The notes below the pieces were generated by a model that was not told the origin of the DNA, searched no databases, and saw nothing but the letters and a program-made list of their open reading frames with translations. The position numbers and the translations under genes are program-made. Of a stretch of DNA of 34,498 bases, positions 17,557-25,061 are shown piece after piece; positions within the stretch are counted from its first letter, which is position 1; each line of letters begins with the position of its first letter. Origin of the DNA: a bacterium (GTDB lineage Bacteria > Myxococcota_A > UBA9160 > UBA6930); the NCBI GenBank assembly GCA_024226235.1, contig JAAELW010000534.1:1-34498 (forward strand), read 5' to 3'.

Positions 17557-17593
17557 GATTGCACTCGTTCCATGTCGTTATTGGAGCGCTGGG

Positions 17594-17614
17594 CCGGGTG
17601 AGCGGATCACCCGG
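17594..17614 (-). terminator. GC-rich stem-loop at the end of tetR
   Basis: Perfect 8-bp inverted repeat CCGGGTGA / TCACCCGG with a 5-base loop, overlapping the tetR stop codon, in the 50-bp gap before the KstD-like gene. No U-tract follows on the minus strand, so it is not a textbook intrinsic terminator. It could partly attenuate read-through or stabilise a processed mRNA end, making tetR and the catabolic operon differ in level. Confidence 0.4.
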
Positions 17615-18275
17615 GGTCGCTCTCGTGTTCGTCGTGTGGGGCTCGGATTCCCAGCAGGTGGCGAGCGACCCCGACCAATTCGTCCCTGTACTGGGCAAAC
17701 CGATCTGCCGGGGATTCGGGCTCTTCCGTGCTTGTCAGGTGCGCCCCGCTCGTCAACCAGATCGCGGACCCGGAGAGGATGTTCGCCACGTGGATCGGGT
17801 TGATCGGGCGGAACTCGCCATTGCGCTGCCCTTCCTCGATCGCGTTGAGAAAGGCCGTGAACATCGGAGTGGCCAGACGTTCGACTTCGGGCCGAAGTGC
17901 GTTCTCTGCCGATGCGACCTCTCGGATGAAGAGCCGGCCCAAGGTGGGGCGCTCGGTCGCGTAGTCGAACCAGGCCTGGATCACGCGCTCGATCCGTTCG
18001 GTGTTCGAGCCCGGCACGGTCACCGACGCCTCGATCCGCTCTCCCAGGGGAGTGAACGCAGCTACGAGGACGGATTCGTAGAGTGCCTTCTTGTCGCTGA
18101 AGTGATAGATCACGGCAGCCCGGGTGATCCCGACCCGCTCGGCGATGTCCGCCAACCGCGCCGTTGCGAATCCGCAAGCGGCGAATTCGGACTCCGCTGC
18201 AGCTAGGATCAACCCCCGGGTCTCTTCTGTGACCTTTGCGGTTCGGCGCGGAGCAGCCGAGGGACTGACTCTCAT
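17607..18275 (-). CDS. TetR/AcrR-family transcriptional regulator
   Basis: A 222-residue regulator. The N-terminal DNA-binding domain (about residues 15-65) has the TetR pattern ILAAAESEFAACGF, then DIAERVGITRAAVIYHFSDKKAL, with the recognition helix TRAAVIYHF. The variable C-terminal domain (70-210) would bind a ligand, plausibly an acyl-CoA of the pathway. It begins with ATG. It is divergent from the CoA-transferase pair across a 79-bp gap containing a 16-bp inverted repeat, and it is followed on its own strand by the whole catabolic operon. It therefore probably represses both units and itself; this is an inference from layout. Confidence 0.93.
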   Translation of the reverse strand: MRVSPSAAPRRTAKVTEETRGLILAAAESEFAACGFATARLADIAERVGITRAAVIYHFSDKKALYESVLVAAFTPLGERIEASVTVPGSNTERIERVIQAWFDYATERPTLGRLFIREVASAENALRPEVERLATPMFTAFLNAIEEGQRNGEFRPINPIHVANILSGSAIWLTSGAHLTSTEEPESPADRFAQYRDELVGVARHLLGIRAPHDEHESDPG

Positions 18276-18283
18276 GCTAGTAG

Positions 18284-18299
18284 CTTACTCTTGAGTTAG
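18284..18299. promoter_or_regulatory. Candidate TetR operator between tetR and the CaiB pair
   Basis: Inverted repeat CTTACTCTTGAGTTAG: two 7-bp arms around TT with one mismatch, 8 bp upstream of the tetR start in the only short divergent intergenic region of the catabolic locus. A TTGACG hexamer on the minus strand (18304-18309) could be the -35 of the tetR promoter, which would place the repeat inside its spacer. The position and symmetry fit autoregulation by the adjacent repressor. Confidence 0.5.
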
Positions 18300-18354
18300 A
18301 ATACGTCAAGGCTGGCTAGAAACGTACGGGCTCTCGACGGCCCACGGAGGAGTC

Positions 18355-19578
18355 ATGTCGATCGGGCCCCCTGGCGCGCTGACCGGGCGGCGAGTGCTGG
18401 AACTCGCGGACGAGAAGGGCGCCTATTGCGGCAAGCTGCTGGCGGATCTCGGGGCCGACGTGATCAAGCTGGAGCGCCCCGGCGGGGACCGCAGTCGCCG
18501 CACGCCACCCAGGATCCGGACCGGCTCGGGCCCGGAAGAGAGTCTCTCCTTCCTCTACATGAACACCAGCAAACGCGGTGTCACCTTGGACCTGCAGAGG
18601 GAGGAGGGCCGAGCGCTCTTCGAGAAGCTCGCGAGCGGCGCGGATCTCGTGGTCGAGACCCTCGCGCCGGGCACGCTCGAGGGCCTGGGCCTGGGCTACC
18701 AGAGCCTGCGCCAGTCGAATGCCCGTCTCGTCGTCACTTCGATCACCGGCTTCGGACAGACGGGTCCACACCGGGATTTCCTGTCTTCGGATCTCGTGGC
18801 CAGTGCGCAGGGTGGCGCGATGCATGTCACAGGGGAAGAGGAGGATCCTCCGGTGCGACTCGCCGGTGGTCAGGCCCACATTGCGGCCTCCAGTGTTGCG
18901 GCGGTCAGCAGCCTGGCCGCCCTGCTCGCCAGCTCGCGACGCGGCGAGGGGCAGCACGTCGACATCTCCGTGCAGGAGGTGGTCGCCTCGGTCTCGCATA
19001 TTTGTGGTGTCGGGAAATGGCTCGACGATGGCATCGTTCCGAAGCGCCAGGGGACGGGTTTGTTTGCTTCGGTTCCGTCGGGTGCCTACCCGTGCCGGGA
19101 CGGAAGCGTGTACCTGATGGTCAATCGGCCGGCGCACTGGAAGGCCCTGGCAGAGTGGGTTCACGAAGTGACCGGAACCCAGGAGATCCTCGATGCGATG
19201 TTCGAGGGGCCGTCTTCGAATCGGCTGCCCTACCGCGAGTTCCTGGATCTGTTCATCTTGGACCTGATGTCGCGGCTCAGCGTGGAGGAGGCCTACCGGG
19301 AGGGGCAGCGCCGGCATATTGCGGTCACGCCCGTGCAGACCGCGGCGACGGTGGCGGCGGATCCCCATCTCGCCGCGCGAGGGTTCTTCCAGGAGGTCGA
19401 TCATCCGACGTCGGGTCGCCTCACCTACCCAGGGGCACCGTATCGGCACTCCGAGACGCCGTGGCGTATCTACCGCCCAGCTCCTGCAGTCGGGCAACAC
19501 AATCGGGAGGTCTACTGCGATGAGCTGGGCATCTCCGACGCCACGTTGCGAGCGCTCGGGACAGGAGGGGTCGTTTGA
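18355..19578 (+). CDS. CaiB/BaiF CoA transferase family protein lacking the catalytic Asp
   Basis: A 407-residue family III CoA transferase-like protein. The CoA-binding N-terminus (LADLGADVIKLERPGGD), MNTSKRGVTLDL and ITGFGQTGP are normal. An ungapped alignment anchored on the GxGQ motif puts H175 (GGQAHIAAS) where formyl-CoA transferase has nucleophile D169 and where the three other modules in this window have Asp. It may thus be a non-catalytic subunit. The ATG at 18355 is preceded by GGAGGAG. Its stop codon overlaps the start of the second CoA transferase (TGATG), so the two are translationally coupled and probably form a heteromer. Expression is probably controlled by the divergent TetR. 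Confidence 0.9.
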   Translation: MSIGPPGALTGRRVLELADEKGAYCGKLLADLGADVIKLERPGGDRSRRTPPRIRTGSGPEESLSFLYMNTSKRGVTLDLQREEGRALFEKLASGADLVVETLAPGTLEGLGLGYQSLRQSNARLVVTSITGFGQTGPHRDFLSSDLVASAQGGAMHVTGEEEDPPVRLAGGQAHIAASSVAAVSSLAALLASSRRGEGQHVDISVQEVVASVSHICGVGKWLDDGIVPKRQGTGLFASVPSGAYPCRDGSVYLMVNRPAHWKALAEWVHEVTGTQEILDAMFEGPSSNRLPYREFLDLFILDLMSRLSVEEAYREGQRRHIAVTPVQTAATVAADPHLAARGFFQEVDHPTSGRLTYPGAPYRHSETPWRIYRPAPAVGQHNREVYCDELGISDATLRALGTGGVV

Positions 19579-20843
19579 TGCCCGAAGCCGATCGATCGAC
19601 GAACGAGCCCGCTCAGGCGCTGGCGGGTCTGCGTGTGCTCGAGTTCTCGTCTGCGATGGCAGGGCCTTGGATCGGCCGATTCCTGGCCTGGTGCGGTGCC
19701 GAGGTGATCCGGGTGGAATCCAGGAGCCGCCCCGACGTGGTGCGGCTCTACGTCCCGCCGCGGAACCCGGAGCTCGGCACCCAACCGCAGCTCTCACCCT
19801 GGTTCACCGACTGGAATGCGGGCAAGCAGTTCGTGACGCTGGATCTCCGTCAGCCCCTCGCTGTGGATATCGCCAAGCGTCTGGTTGCCCGAAGTGACAT
19901 CGTGGTCGAGAACTACAGCGCGGGCGTGATGGAGAAGCTCGGGCTGGGCTATCAGGAGCTCGAGCGGGTGAACCCCGATCTGATCATGCTCAGCTCGTCC
20001 GGCTATGGTGGTACGGGTCCGTGCAGTCGCTATGTGACCTGGGGGCCTAACATTGAGGCCCTGTCGGGAATGAGCCGACTGTCGGGCTTTCCGTCCCGCG
20101 ACTGCACGCTGACCCAGTACGCGTATCCCGACGCGATCAGTGCACTGCACGGGATGGTCGCCGTTCTGGCTGCCCTCGACCATCGGAGCCGCGGAGGCGG
20201 AGGGCAGTCGATCGACCTCTCGCAGTACGAGGCGACCGTTGCGGGGATCGGTCATGTGATGATGGAACATTTCGCGTTGGGCCAGGAGCCCGCGAGGCTC
20301 GGCAATCGCTCACTGCACGCTGCGCCGCACGGCTGCTATCCGTGTCGCGGGGAGGATCGCTGGTGTGCGGTCTGCGTCGAGACCGATGCTCAATGGCAGA
20401 GTTTCTGCAGCGTCCTCGACAGGCCGGAATGGCAGCGCGAGCCGAGGTTCGCATCGCTGGCTGCCCGACTGGATCACGCCGAGGAGCTGGATCGCGAGAT
20501 CGCCGAGTGCACCCGCGATCGCGATGACGACGAGCTGATGAACGCTCTGCAGGAGGCCGGCATCGCCGCGGGTGGAGTCCAGAACGTGGAGGATCTGGCA
20601 AGGCATGACGCGCACCTCGCTGCCCGTGGCTTCTTCGAGCAGGTGGAGCACCTGGTGAAGGGAGTGGTGACCGCAACTGGCGTCCCACTCGGGCTGACCG
20701 GTACACCGGGGCGCAGCGGGCGAGCCGGTGCGGCGTTGGGTCAAGACAACGACTATGTGTTCGAGACGTTGCTCGACATGTCGGGGGAGGAGATCGAATG
20801 CGCCGTCGAGGCGGGCGCGATCGAGTCTGATGGAGAATTCTGA
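19578..20843 (+). CDS. CaiB/BaiF CoA transferase (catalytic partner)
   Basis: A 421-residue family III CoA transferase with the catalytic Asp in place (D185, AYPDAISAL, 22 residues before GGGGQ). The ATG at 19578 overlaps the previous stop and has AGGAGG 9 bases upstream. The TTG one codon earlier in the track is unlikely. Its N-terminus LAGLRVLEFSSAMAGPWIGR and its GYGGTGP motif are typical. It presumably works with the Asp-less neighbour to move CoA onto an acid substrate. Codons from about 157 to the stop are duplicated at 33613-33952 with a deletion, so this gene marks the left edge of the putative island. Confidence 0.92.
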   Translation: MPEADRSTNEPAQALAGLRVLEFSSAMAGPWIGRFLAWCGAEVIRVESRSRPDVVRLYVPPRNPELGTQPQLSPWFTDWNAGKQFVTLDLRQPLAVDIAKRLVARSDIVVENYSAGVMEKLGLGYQELERVNPDLIMLSSSGYGGTGPCSRYVTWGPNIEALSGMSRLSGFPSRDCTLTQYAYPDAISALHGMVAVLAALDHRSRGGGGQSIDLSQYEATVAGIGHVMMEHFALGQEPARLGNRSLHAAPHGCYPCRGEDRWCAVCVETDAQWQSFCSVLDRPEWQREPRFASLAARLDHAEELDREIAECTRDRDDDELMNALQEAGIAAGGVQNVEDLARHDAHLAARGFFEQVEHLVKGVVTATGVPLGLTGTPGRSGRAGAALGQDNDYVFETLLDMSGEEIECAVEAGAIESDGEF

Positions 20844-20911
20844 GCCGGTGCGACAGCGCGCCGGTGGTTCATTCCCGTCCTCGTTACAGCCGGGTTAACC
20901 CATCGACGCCC
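20045..20911 (+). repeat. Island-flanking direct repeat, left copy (complete form)
   Basis: The 3' portion of the CoA transferase gene plus about 68 bp downstream. Two blocks, 20045-20281 and 20733-20911, match 33613-34019 in the same orientation. In the first block I count about 11 differences in roughly 238 bases. The segment between the blocks (459 bp, exactly 153 codons) is absent from the right copy. The blocks meet at GCGTTGGG, present at 20274-20281 and again at 20733-20740, so the deletion in the other copy probably arose by slippage or microhomology joining. Confidence 0.85.
20845..20864 (+). terminator. Stem-loop just after the CoA transferase pair
   Basis: CCGGTGCG / CGCGCCGG, an 8-bp stem with one G-U wobble and an ACAG loop, starting 2 bases after the stop codon. 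It is followed only by a weak T-rich stretch (TGGTTCATTCC). It is plausible as the terminator of the CoA-transferase operon. The same hairpin is retained in the right repeat copy (33954-33973). Confidence 0.45.
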
Positions 20912-21168
20912 TTTCGATTCGAACTCCCATCGAGCCGAACACCCGGGCAGCCGATAGATCGGATGGGGCGGAAAGGTCGGGCTGACCGAGCGCCTCGTCC
21001 CGCACCGCGGGTCGGTCGGATCGGCAGTGTTCGGGTCAAGCGGTGGGTATGAACTCCAACAGGGGCTCGACGTCCCATAGGGTGCAACATGTCAGATACA
21101 GCGGGGACTTTGGTGCGACCAGCCTACACTGATACACCTCCAATGGGCGCCGAGGAGCGGACTTCCCG
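20865..21168. other. Intergenic spacer at the left island boundary
   Basis: About 300 bases without a convincing gene. The first part still matches the right repeat copy; similarity ends near 20911, just after a perfect palindrome GGGTTAACCC (20892-20901) whose counterpart in the right copy has one extra base. The remainder is unique and must carry the promoter of the radical SAM gene cluster. A TACACT at about 21125 could be a -10, but no matching -35 is evident. A TTCGAA-containing stretch near 20916 is not part of a tRNA. The 62- and 68-residue ORFs here look like chance frames. Confidence 0.5.
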
Positions 21169-22167
21169 ATGAGCGACCGTGATTCCGTGTTTGCCGAGCC
21201 ATCCCAGGCGGAGCCTGTAGCGCCCGGTGACTACGGCTACGTGAAGCCGGAGCACGCCGAATTTCCTCCTATCCTCGTGATTGCGGTCACCAACGTCTGC
21301 AATATGGCGTGCATCCACTGCGCCCATCCGATCATCAAGAAGGATTCCGGCTACCGGGGAACCTTCATGAAACCGGAAGTCCACCGGGCCATCGTCGAGC
21401 AGACTCGCGATTTCAAGGACAAGCTCTGGATGTTCCGATACGCGGCAGACGGTGAGTCGATGCTGCACCCGAACTTCCTCGACTTCGTCGAAGAGACCAA
21501 GGCGTCGGGAATCGGACCGGTCGATCTCACGACCAACGGAATGACGCTCGACGACGAGAGCATTCACCGTTTGCTCCGGGCTCCCATTGACGTGATCGAT
21601 ATCAGCCTCGACGCCCACAGCAGGGAGAGTTACGAGAAGGTTCGGATTCGCGGCAACTTCGACACGGTGGTGGCCAACCTCGAGCGCTTGATCGAACTTC
21701 GCGACCAGCTGAATTCACCGACGAAGATCATGACCAGCATCATCCGGCAGAAGGAAGCACTGACCGAAGTACAGGCCTTCGAGGAGTTCTGGGGGCAACG
21801 TGTCGACGAAGTCATCGTGCGGGGCCTCAATAGCGACCTCGGGATCGTAGATGTCAGTGAGACCTACTTCGACGACGACCTGGAGCGCTGGCCGTGCCAC
21901 CAGTTCTGGAAGCGCGTTACTGTGAACCATGACGGTGATGTGCGCTTCTGTGTCGAGGATTGGCGCAACACGGAGCTGATCGGAAACGTGCTGGAGACGA
22001 CGATCCAGGAAATTTGGCACAGCCCGATCTATGAGCAACTTCGCGAGCTGCATGCCAGCGGGCGCTGGAACGACATCAGAATGTGTTCGAAGTGTCAGGA
22101 TTGGCAGCACATGCGCTGGGATCACGGCTTTGAAAAGGCCATCAACCGAGTGATGGGTGTCGAGTGA
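21169..22167 (+). CDS. Radical SAM protein with SPASM-like C-terminal domain
   Basis: A 332-residue radical SAM enzyme. The canonical CxxxCxxC cluster is C44, C48 and C51 (CNMACIHC), followed by YAADGESMLHP (the GE-type SAM-binding strand) and LTTNGM. A C-terminal SPASM/twitch-like region has C243, then G256-x4-C261, then C306 and C309, enough for one auxiliary 4Fe-4S cluster. SPASM enzymes modify peptides, sugars or cofactors. No precursor peptide is evident next to it and the following genes are sugar-type enzymes, so a glycan modification such as epimerisation, dehydrogenation or rearrangement is plausible but unproven. The ATG has GAGGAG about 11 bases upstream. First gene of the island run. 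Confidence 0.9.
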   Translation: MSDRDSVFAEPSQAEPVAPGDYGYVKPEHAEFPPILVIAVTNVCNMACIHCAHPIIKKDSGYRGTFMKPEVHRAIVEQTRDFKDKLWMFRYAADGESMLHPNFLDFVEETKASGIGPVDLTTNGMTLDDESIHRLLRAPIDVIDISLDAHSRESYEKVRIRGNFDTVVANLERLIELRDQLNSPTKIMTSIIRQKEALTEVQAFEEFWGQRVDEVIVRGLNSDLGIVDVSETYFDDDLERWPCHQFWKRVTVNHDGDVRFCVEDWRNTELIGNVLETTIQEIWHSPIYEQLRELHASGRWNDIRMCSKCQDWQHMRWDHGFEKAINRVMGVE

Positions 22168-22240
22168 GAGTCCAAGAACTCTCATCGATCCAGCAAATGT
22201 CAGCCGCTGCATCTCTTCGAGTCGAGCCGAGGGCCTGGAG

Positions 22241-23251
22241 TTGATCGGTGTCGCCGTCGTCGGGTGTGGTTACTGGGGACCGAACGTCGTCCGCAATTTC
22301 AGCCAGCTTCCCGAGTGTGAACTGCGCGCGCTGTGCGATCTCGACCGAGACCGGCTCAGCTCTCTAGGTCGTCTCTATCCGGGCTGTCGACTCGAGCAGG
22401 ACTTCGAGCGCCTGCTGCGATCTCCGGACATCGACGCCATCGCGGTCTGCACCCCGGTGGCCAGCCACTTCGCAATCGCTAGCGCTGCGCTGGCCGCCGG
22501 GAAGCACGTACTGGTCGAGAAGCCGCTAGCCGACACGGTGGAGCACTGCGAGAAACTGATCGATCTCGCGGCACAGAATGGTCTCATACTCCAGGTCGAT
22601 CACACCTTCGTCTACAGCGAGCCGGTACGAGCGATTCGGTCGATGCTGAGGTCCGGCCACATCGGTGACCTCCTCTACTTCGACTCCGTACGAATAAACC
22701 TGGGGCTGTTTCGCCCGGATGTGAATGTCATCTGGGACTTGGCGGTTCATGACGTCTCGATCATCAACTGCTTGATTCCCCAGAAACCTCTCTGGGTTTC
22801 GTGCATCGGGATCGCCCACTACGGGAGGTTCGAGAGTCAAGCCTACATGACAATCCGCTACGAGAACTCACTACTCGCCCATATACACGTCAACTGGTTG
22901 GCTCCGGTCAAACTGCGCACGACGGTCATCGGGGGATCGAAGCGAATGATCGTCTACGAAGACCTGTCGCCCAGTGAGAAACTGCGCATCTACGAGAAGG
23001 GAGTCACGACAAGTGAGGACCCAGACATCCGAAAGCGTGCGCTCGTGGACTACCGACTGGGCAACATGACGGCACCCCACCTGGAGAAGACCGAGCCGCT
23101 ACGCGAGGTCTGCCGCGAGTTCCTTCGAGCCGTCGATGGTGGTCCCGCGCCTCTCACTCCCGGCGAAGCGGGACTCGCGGTGGTGCGGATTCTCGAAGCG
23201 GCCCAGCGCTCCGTCCGCAACAGCAGCGACCGCGTGCTGTTGGGAGATTGA
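22241..23251 (+). CDS. Gfo/Idh/MocA-family NAD(P)-dependent sugar dehydrogenase
   Basis: NAD(P)-dependent oxidoreductase. The Rossmann motif VGCGYWGPNVVRNF at the N-terminus, CTPVASHFAIA and EKPLA (dinucleotide and catalytic Lys) are all standard. The GYWGPN form resembles nucleotide-sugar 3-dehydrogenases such as WlbA/WbpB that precede an aminotransferase. I prefer the TTG at 22241 (336 residues), which places the Rossmann strand at the N-terminus and has a GAGGG upstream. The track start, GTG 22157, overlaps the radical SAM gene and adds 28 poorly structured residues; it cannot be excluded. With the DegT aminotransferase further down, a 3-oxidation then transamination of a UDP-sugar is the likely logic. 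Confidence 0.88.
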   Translation: MIGVAVVGCGYWGPNVVRNFSQLPECELRALCDLDRDRLSSLGRLYPGCRLEQDFERLLRSPDIDAIAVCTPVASHFAIASAALAAGKHVLVEKPLADTVEHCEKLIDLAAQNGLILQVDHTFVYSEPVRAIRSMLRSGHIGDLLYFDSVRINLGLFRPDVNVIWDLAVHDVSIINCLIPQKPLWVSCIGIAHYGRFESQAYMTIRYENSLLAHIHVNWLAPVKLRTTVIGGSKRMIVYEDLSPSEKLRIYEKGVTTSEDPDIRKRALVDYRLGNMTAPHLEKTEPLREVCREFLRAVDGGPAPLTPGEAGLAVVRILEAAQRSVRNSSDRVLLGD

Positions 23252-23259
23252 GCACTGCA

Positions 23260-24402
23260 ATGGGATTGGTCGGTCTGAATGTCGCTGAGCTTCCCGCTGG
23301 GGATCCCGCCGCCGATGCCTTGCTCGATCGCTTTCTCGCGGACTGCCCGACCAGCTTCGCCCAACAGACCCCGGGTTGGCGGAATGTGATTACGGGGGTC
23401 GACCGGGACGAACCACGCTTTCTTGCCTGTCGACAGGGCGGCGAGTTGGTCGGTGTTCTTCCGGCCTACCGCTACTCGGGACCGCTGGGTGCCATCCTCA
23501 CGTCGGTTCCGCAAGCGGGGCCGCTGGGCGGCGTGGCGTGCCACCCGAACGCGGAGGTGGAGGCGGTGTACGGAGCGCTGCTCAAGGGCTTCATCGCCCT
23601 CGCGAAGAGTACCAGCTGCGAGCTCGCAACCGTCATCACAAATCCCTTTTGGCCCGATCGCGACTTGTGCACCCGCCATCTGAGGCCCGACTTCGTCCTC
23701 GAGAACTCGTGCCAGGTTCTGGAACTCGATCGCCTGGACGCGGGTCTCGGGTTCGAGGATGAGCGGCCTGCTCTGAGGCGCAATCTCCGGAAGGCCCTTG
23801 CTGGTGATCTCTACATCGATGAAGAACAGACGACATCCAACGTCGAATCCTGGTACGCCATCCATGCACAGCGGCATCGTGAGATCGGCGCTCAGCCGTT
23901 GCCAAGGGAACTGATCTTCGGAGCCCTCGCCCATATGGTTTCGCGTGACAAGGGGCGATTCTTCTTCGTGCGCGAGAAAGCCAGTAACGAGATGGTGGCT
24001 GGCGGACTCTACATCCACCACGGCAGAGTGATCGACGCCGTCATGCCGTCGATGCGAAGTGATCGTTCTCGGCTCGCGCCCAACTACCTGCTGACCCGTC
24101 ACTCGATGGCATGGGCACGAGAACGCGGCCTCCGCTTCTACAACTGGCAGGGTTCTCCTCCGCAGGGCGGTGTCCACCGTTTCAAGGCCCAATGGGGCAG
24201 CCGCGACGCAGGCTACTGCTTCCTGACACGTGTGACCGGAAACGCGGCCCCCTTCCTCGACAGCAGCGTCGAGCGGATCATCGAGGGCTACCCGTGGCAC
24301 TACGTGCTTCCCTTCGATCGTATCGGGAGGGGGAACGCGCCTCCGGGTGTGGTGAGTTCTCGCACAGCGGTGTGGCAAGCCCGTGAGACTTCGGGCCGAT
24401 GA
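23260..24402 (+). CDS. GNAT/FemAB-like acyltransferase
   Basis: A protein of about 380 residues with the double-GNAT architecture of FemAB/BioF2-type proteins. The N-terminal half carries FAQQTPGWRNVITG and the PAYRYSGPLGAILTSVP strand. The C-terminal half carries ESWYAIHAQRHREIG, VAGGLYIHHG, then PNYLLTRHSMAWARERG and GGVHRFKAQWGS. These proteins transfer acyl or aminoacyl groups and are frequent in exopolysaccharide loci. The ATG at 23260 is preferred; the track TTG at 23248 overlaps the previous stop and would put GGGAG only 1 base away. It may N-acylate the amino sugar made by its neighbours. It is cytoplasmic, with no signal peptide. Confidence 0.83.
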   Translation: MGLVGLNVAELPAGDPAADALLDRFLADCPTSFAQQTPGWRNVITGVDRDEPRFLACRQGGELVGVLPAYRYSGPLGAILTSVPQAGPLGGVACHPNAEVEAVYGALLKGFIALAKSTSCELATVITNPFWPDRDLCTRHLRPDFVLENSCQVLELDRLDAGLGFEDERPALRRNLRKALAGDLYIDEEQTTSNVESWYAIHAQRHREIGAQPLPRELIFGALAHMVSRDKGRFFFVREKASNEMVAGGLYIHHGRVIDAVMPSMRSDRSRLAPNYLLTRHSMAWARERGLRFYNWQGSPPQGGVHRFKAQWGSRDAGYCFLTRVTGNAAPFLDSSVERIIEGYPWHYVLPFDRIGRGNAPPGVVSSRTAVWQARETSGR

Positions 24403-25061
24403 CGGAGGGTGGCACCGCATCCCTGCGAGGGCGCGTATCCGATGAGCTCAAACGGGCAGTCGTCGAGCACTATGAAGAGAAGCTCGCCCGCTACGGACCG
24501 ACGGCCCAGGGCATGGACTGGAAGGATGAGGCGTCTCAAGAGCTGCGCTTCGACATCCTGTGCGGGGTCTGCGACCTCGAAGGCAAGACCGTCCACGAGG
24601 TCGGTTGCGGCGCTGGGCATCTCCAGAACTTCATGAACATGCGGGGCATCCGACCCTCGGCCTATTCCGGCAGCGATCTGTCGCAGGCCATGGTAGATGC
24701 AGCCCGGGCGCGCCACCCGGGCTCGTCCTTCGAGCAACGGGATATCCTCGTCGAACCCGTCGACCAGACCTACGATGTAGTTCTCTGCTCGGGCCTCTTT
24801 CACGTAAAGCTCGATCGAAGCGACGAGGAGTGGAGCGTCTTCATTCGAGAATGTGTCCGCCGCATGTACGACATGTGCCGAGTCGCCGTCGCCTTCAACC
24901 TGATGAGCGACCAGGTCGACTATCGCTCGGCGGAACTCCACTACCCCAACACCGCGGAGGTGCTCGATTTCTGCCGGAGCGAGCTCAGTCGTTTCGTCAC
25001 GCTTCGCCACGACTACCCGCTGTATGAGTCCACTCTCTACGTCTACAAAAGTGCGCAGTGA
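24399..25061 (+). CDS. Class I SAM-dependent methyltransferase
   Basis: A 220-residue Rossmann methyltransferase. Motif I is VHEVGCGAGHL (about residues 66-76), followed by the acidic ribose loop YSGSDLS, then QRDILV and the motif VVLCSGLFHV. The ATG overlaps the stop of the acyltransferase gene (ATGA), showing translational coupling. No zinc motif or membrane segment is seen. O- or N-methylation of the glycan or sugar intermediate is inferred from the neighbours; a small-molecule target cannot be excluded. Confidence 0.87.
   Translation: MTEGGTASLRGRVSDELKRAVVEHYEEKLARYGPTAQGMDWKDEASQELRFDILCGVCDLEGKTVHEVGCGAGHLQNFMNMRGIRPSAYSGSDLSQAMVDAARARHPGSSFEQRDILVEPVDQTYDVVLCSGLFHVKLDRSDEEWSVFIRECVRRMYDMCRVAVAFNLMSDQVDYRSAELHYPNTAEVLDFCRSELSRFVTLRHDYPLYESTLYVYKSAQ

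Noticed and set aside
18316-19797. 493-residue minus-strand ORF opposite the CoA-transferase pair
   Set aside because: It is arginine- and proline-rich with no domain; a shadow of two well-supported + strand genes.
20905-20935. TTCGAA-containing stretch resembling a tRNA T-loop near the left island edge
   Set aside because: The flanking bases do not form a 5-bp T-stem on either strand, and no acceptor stem or anticodon arm is visible.
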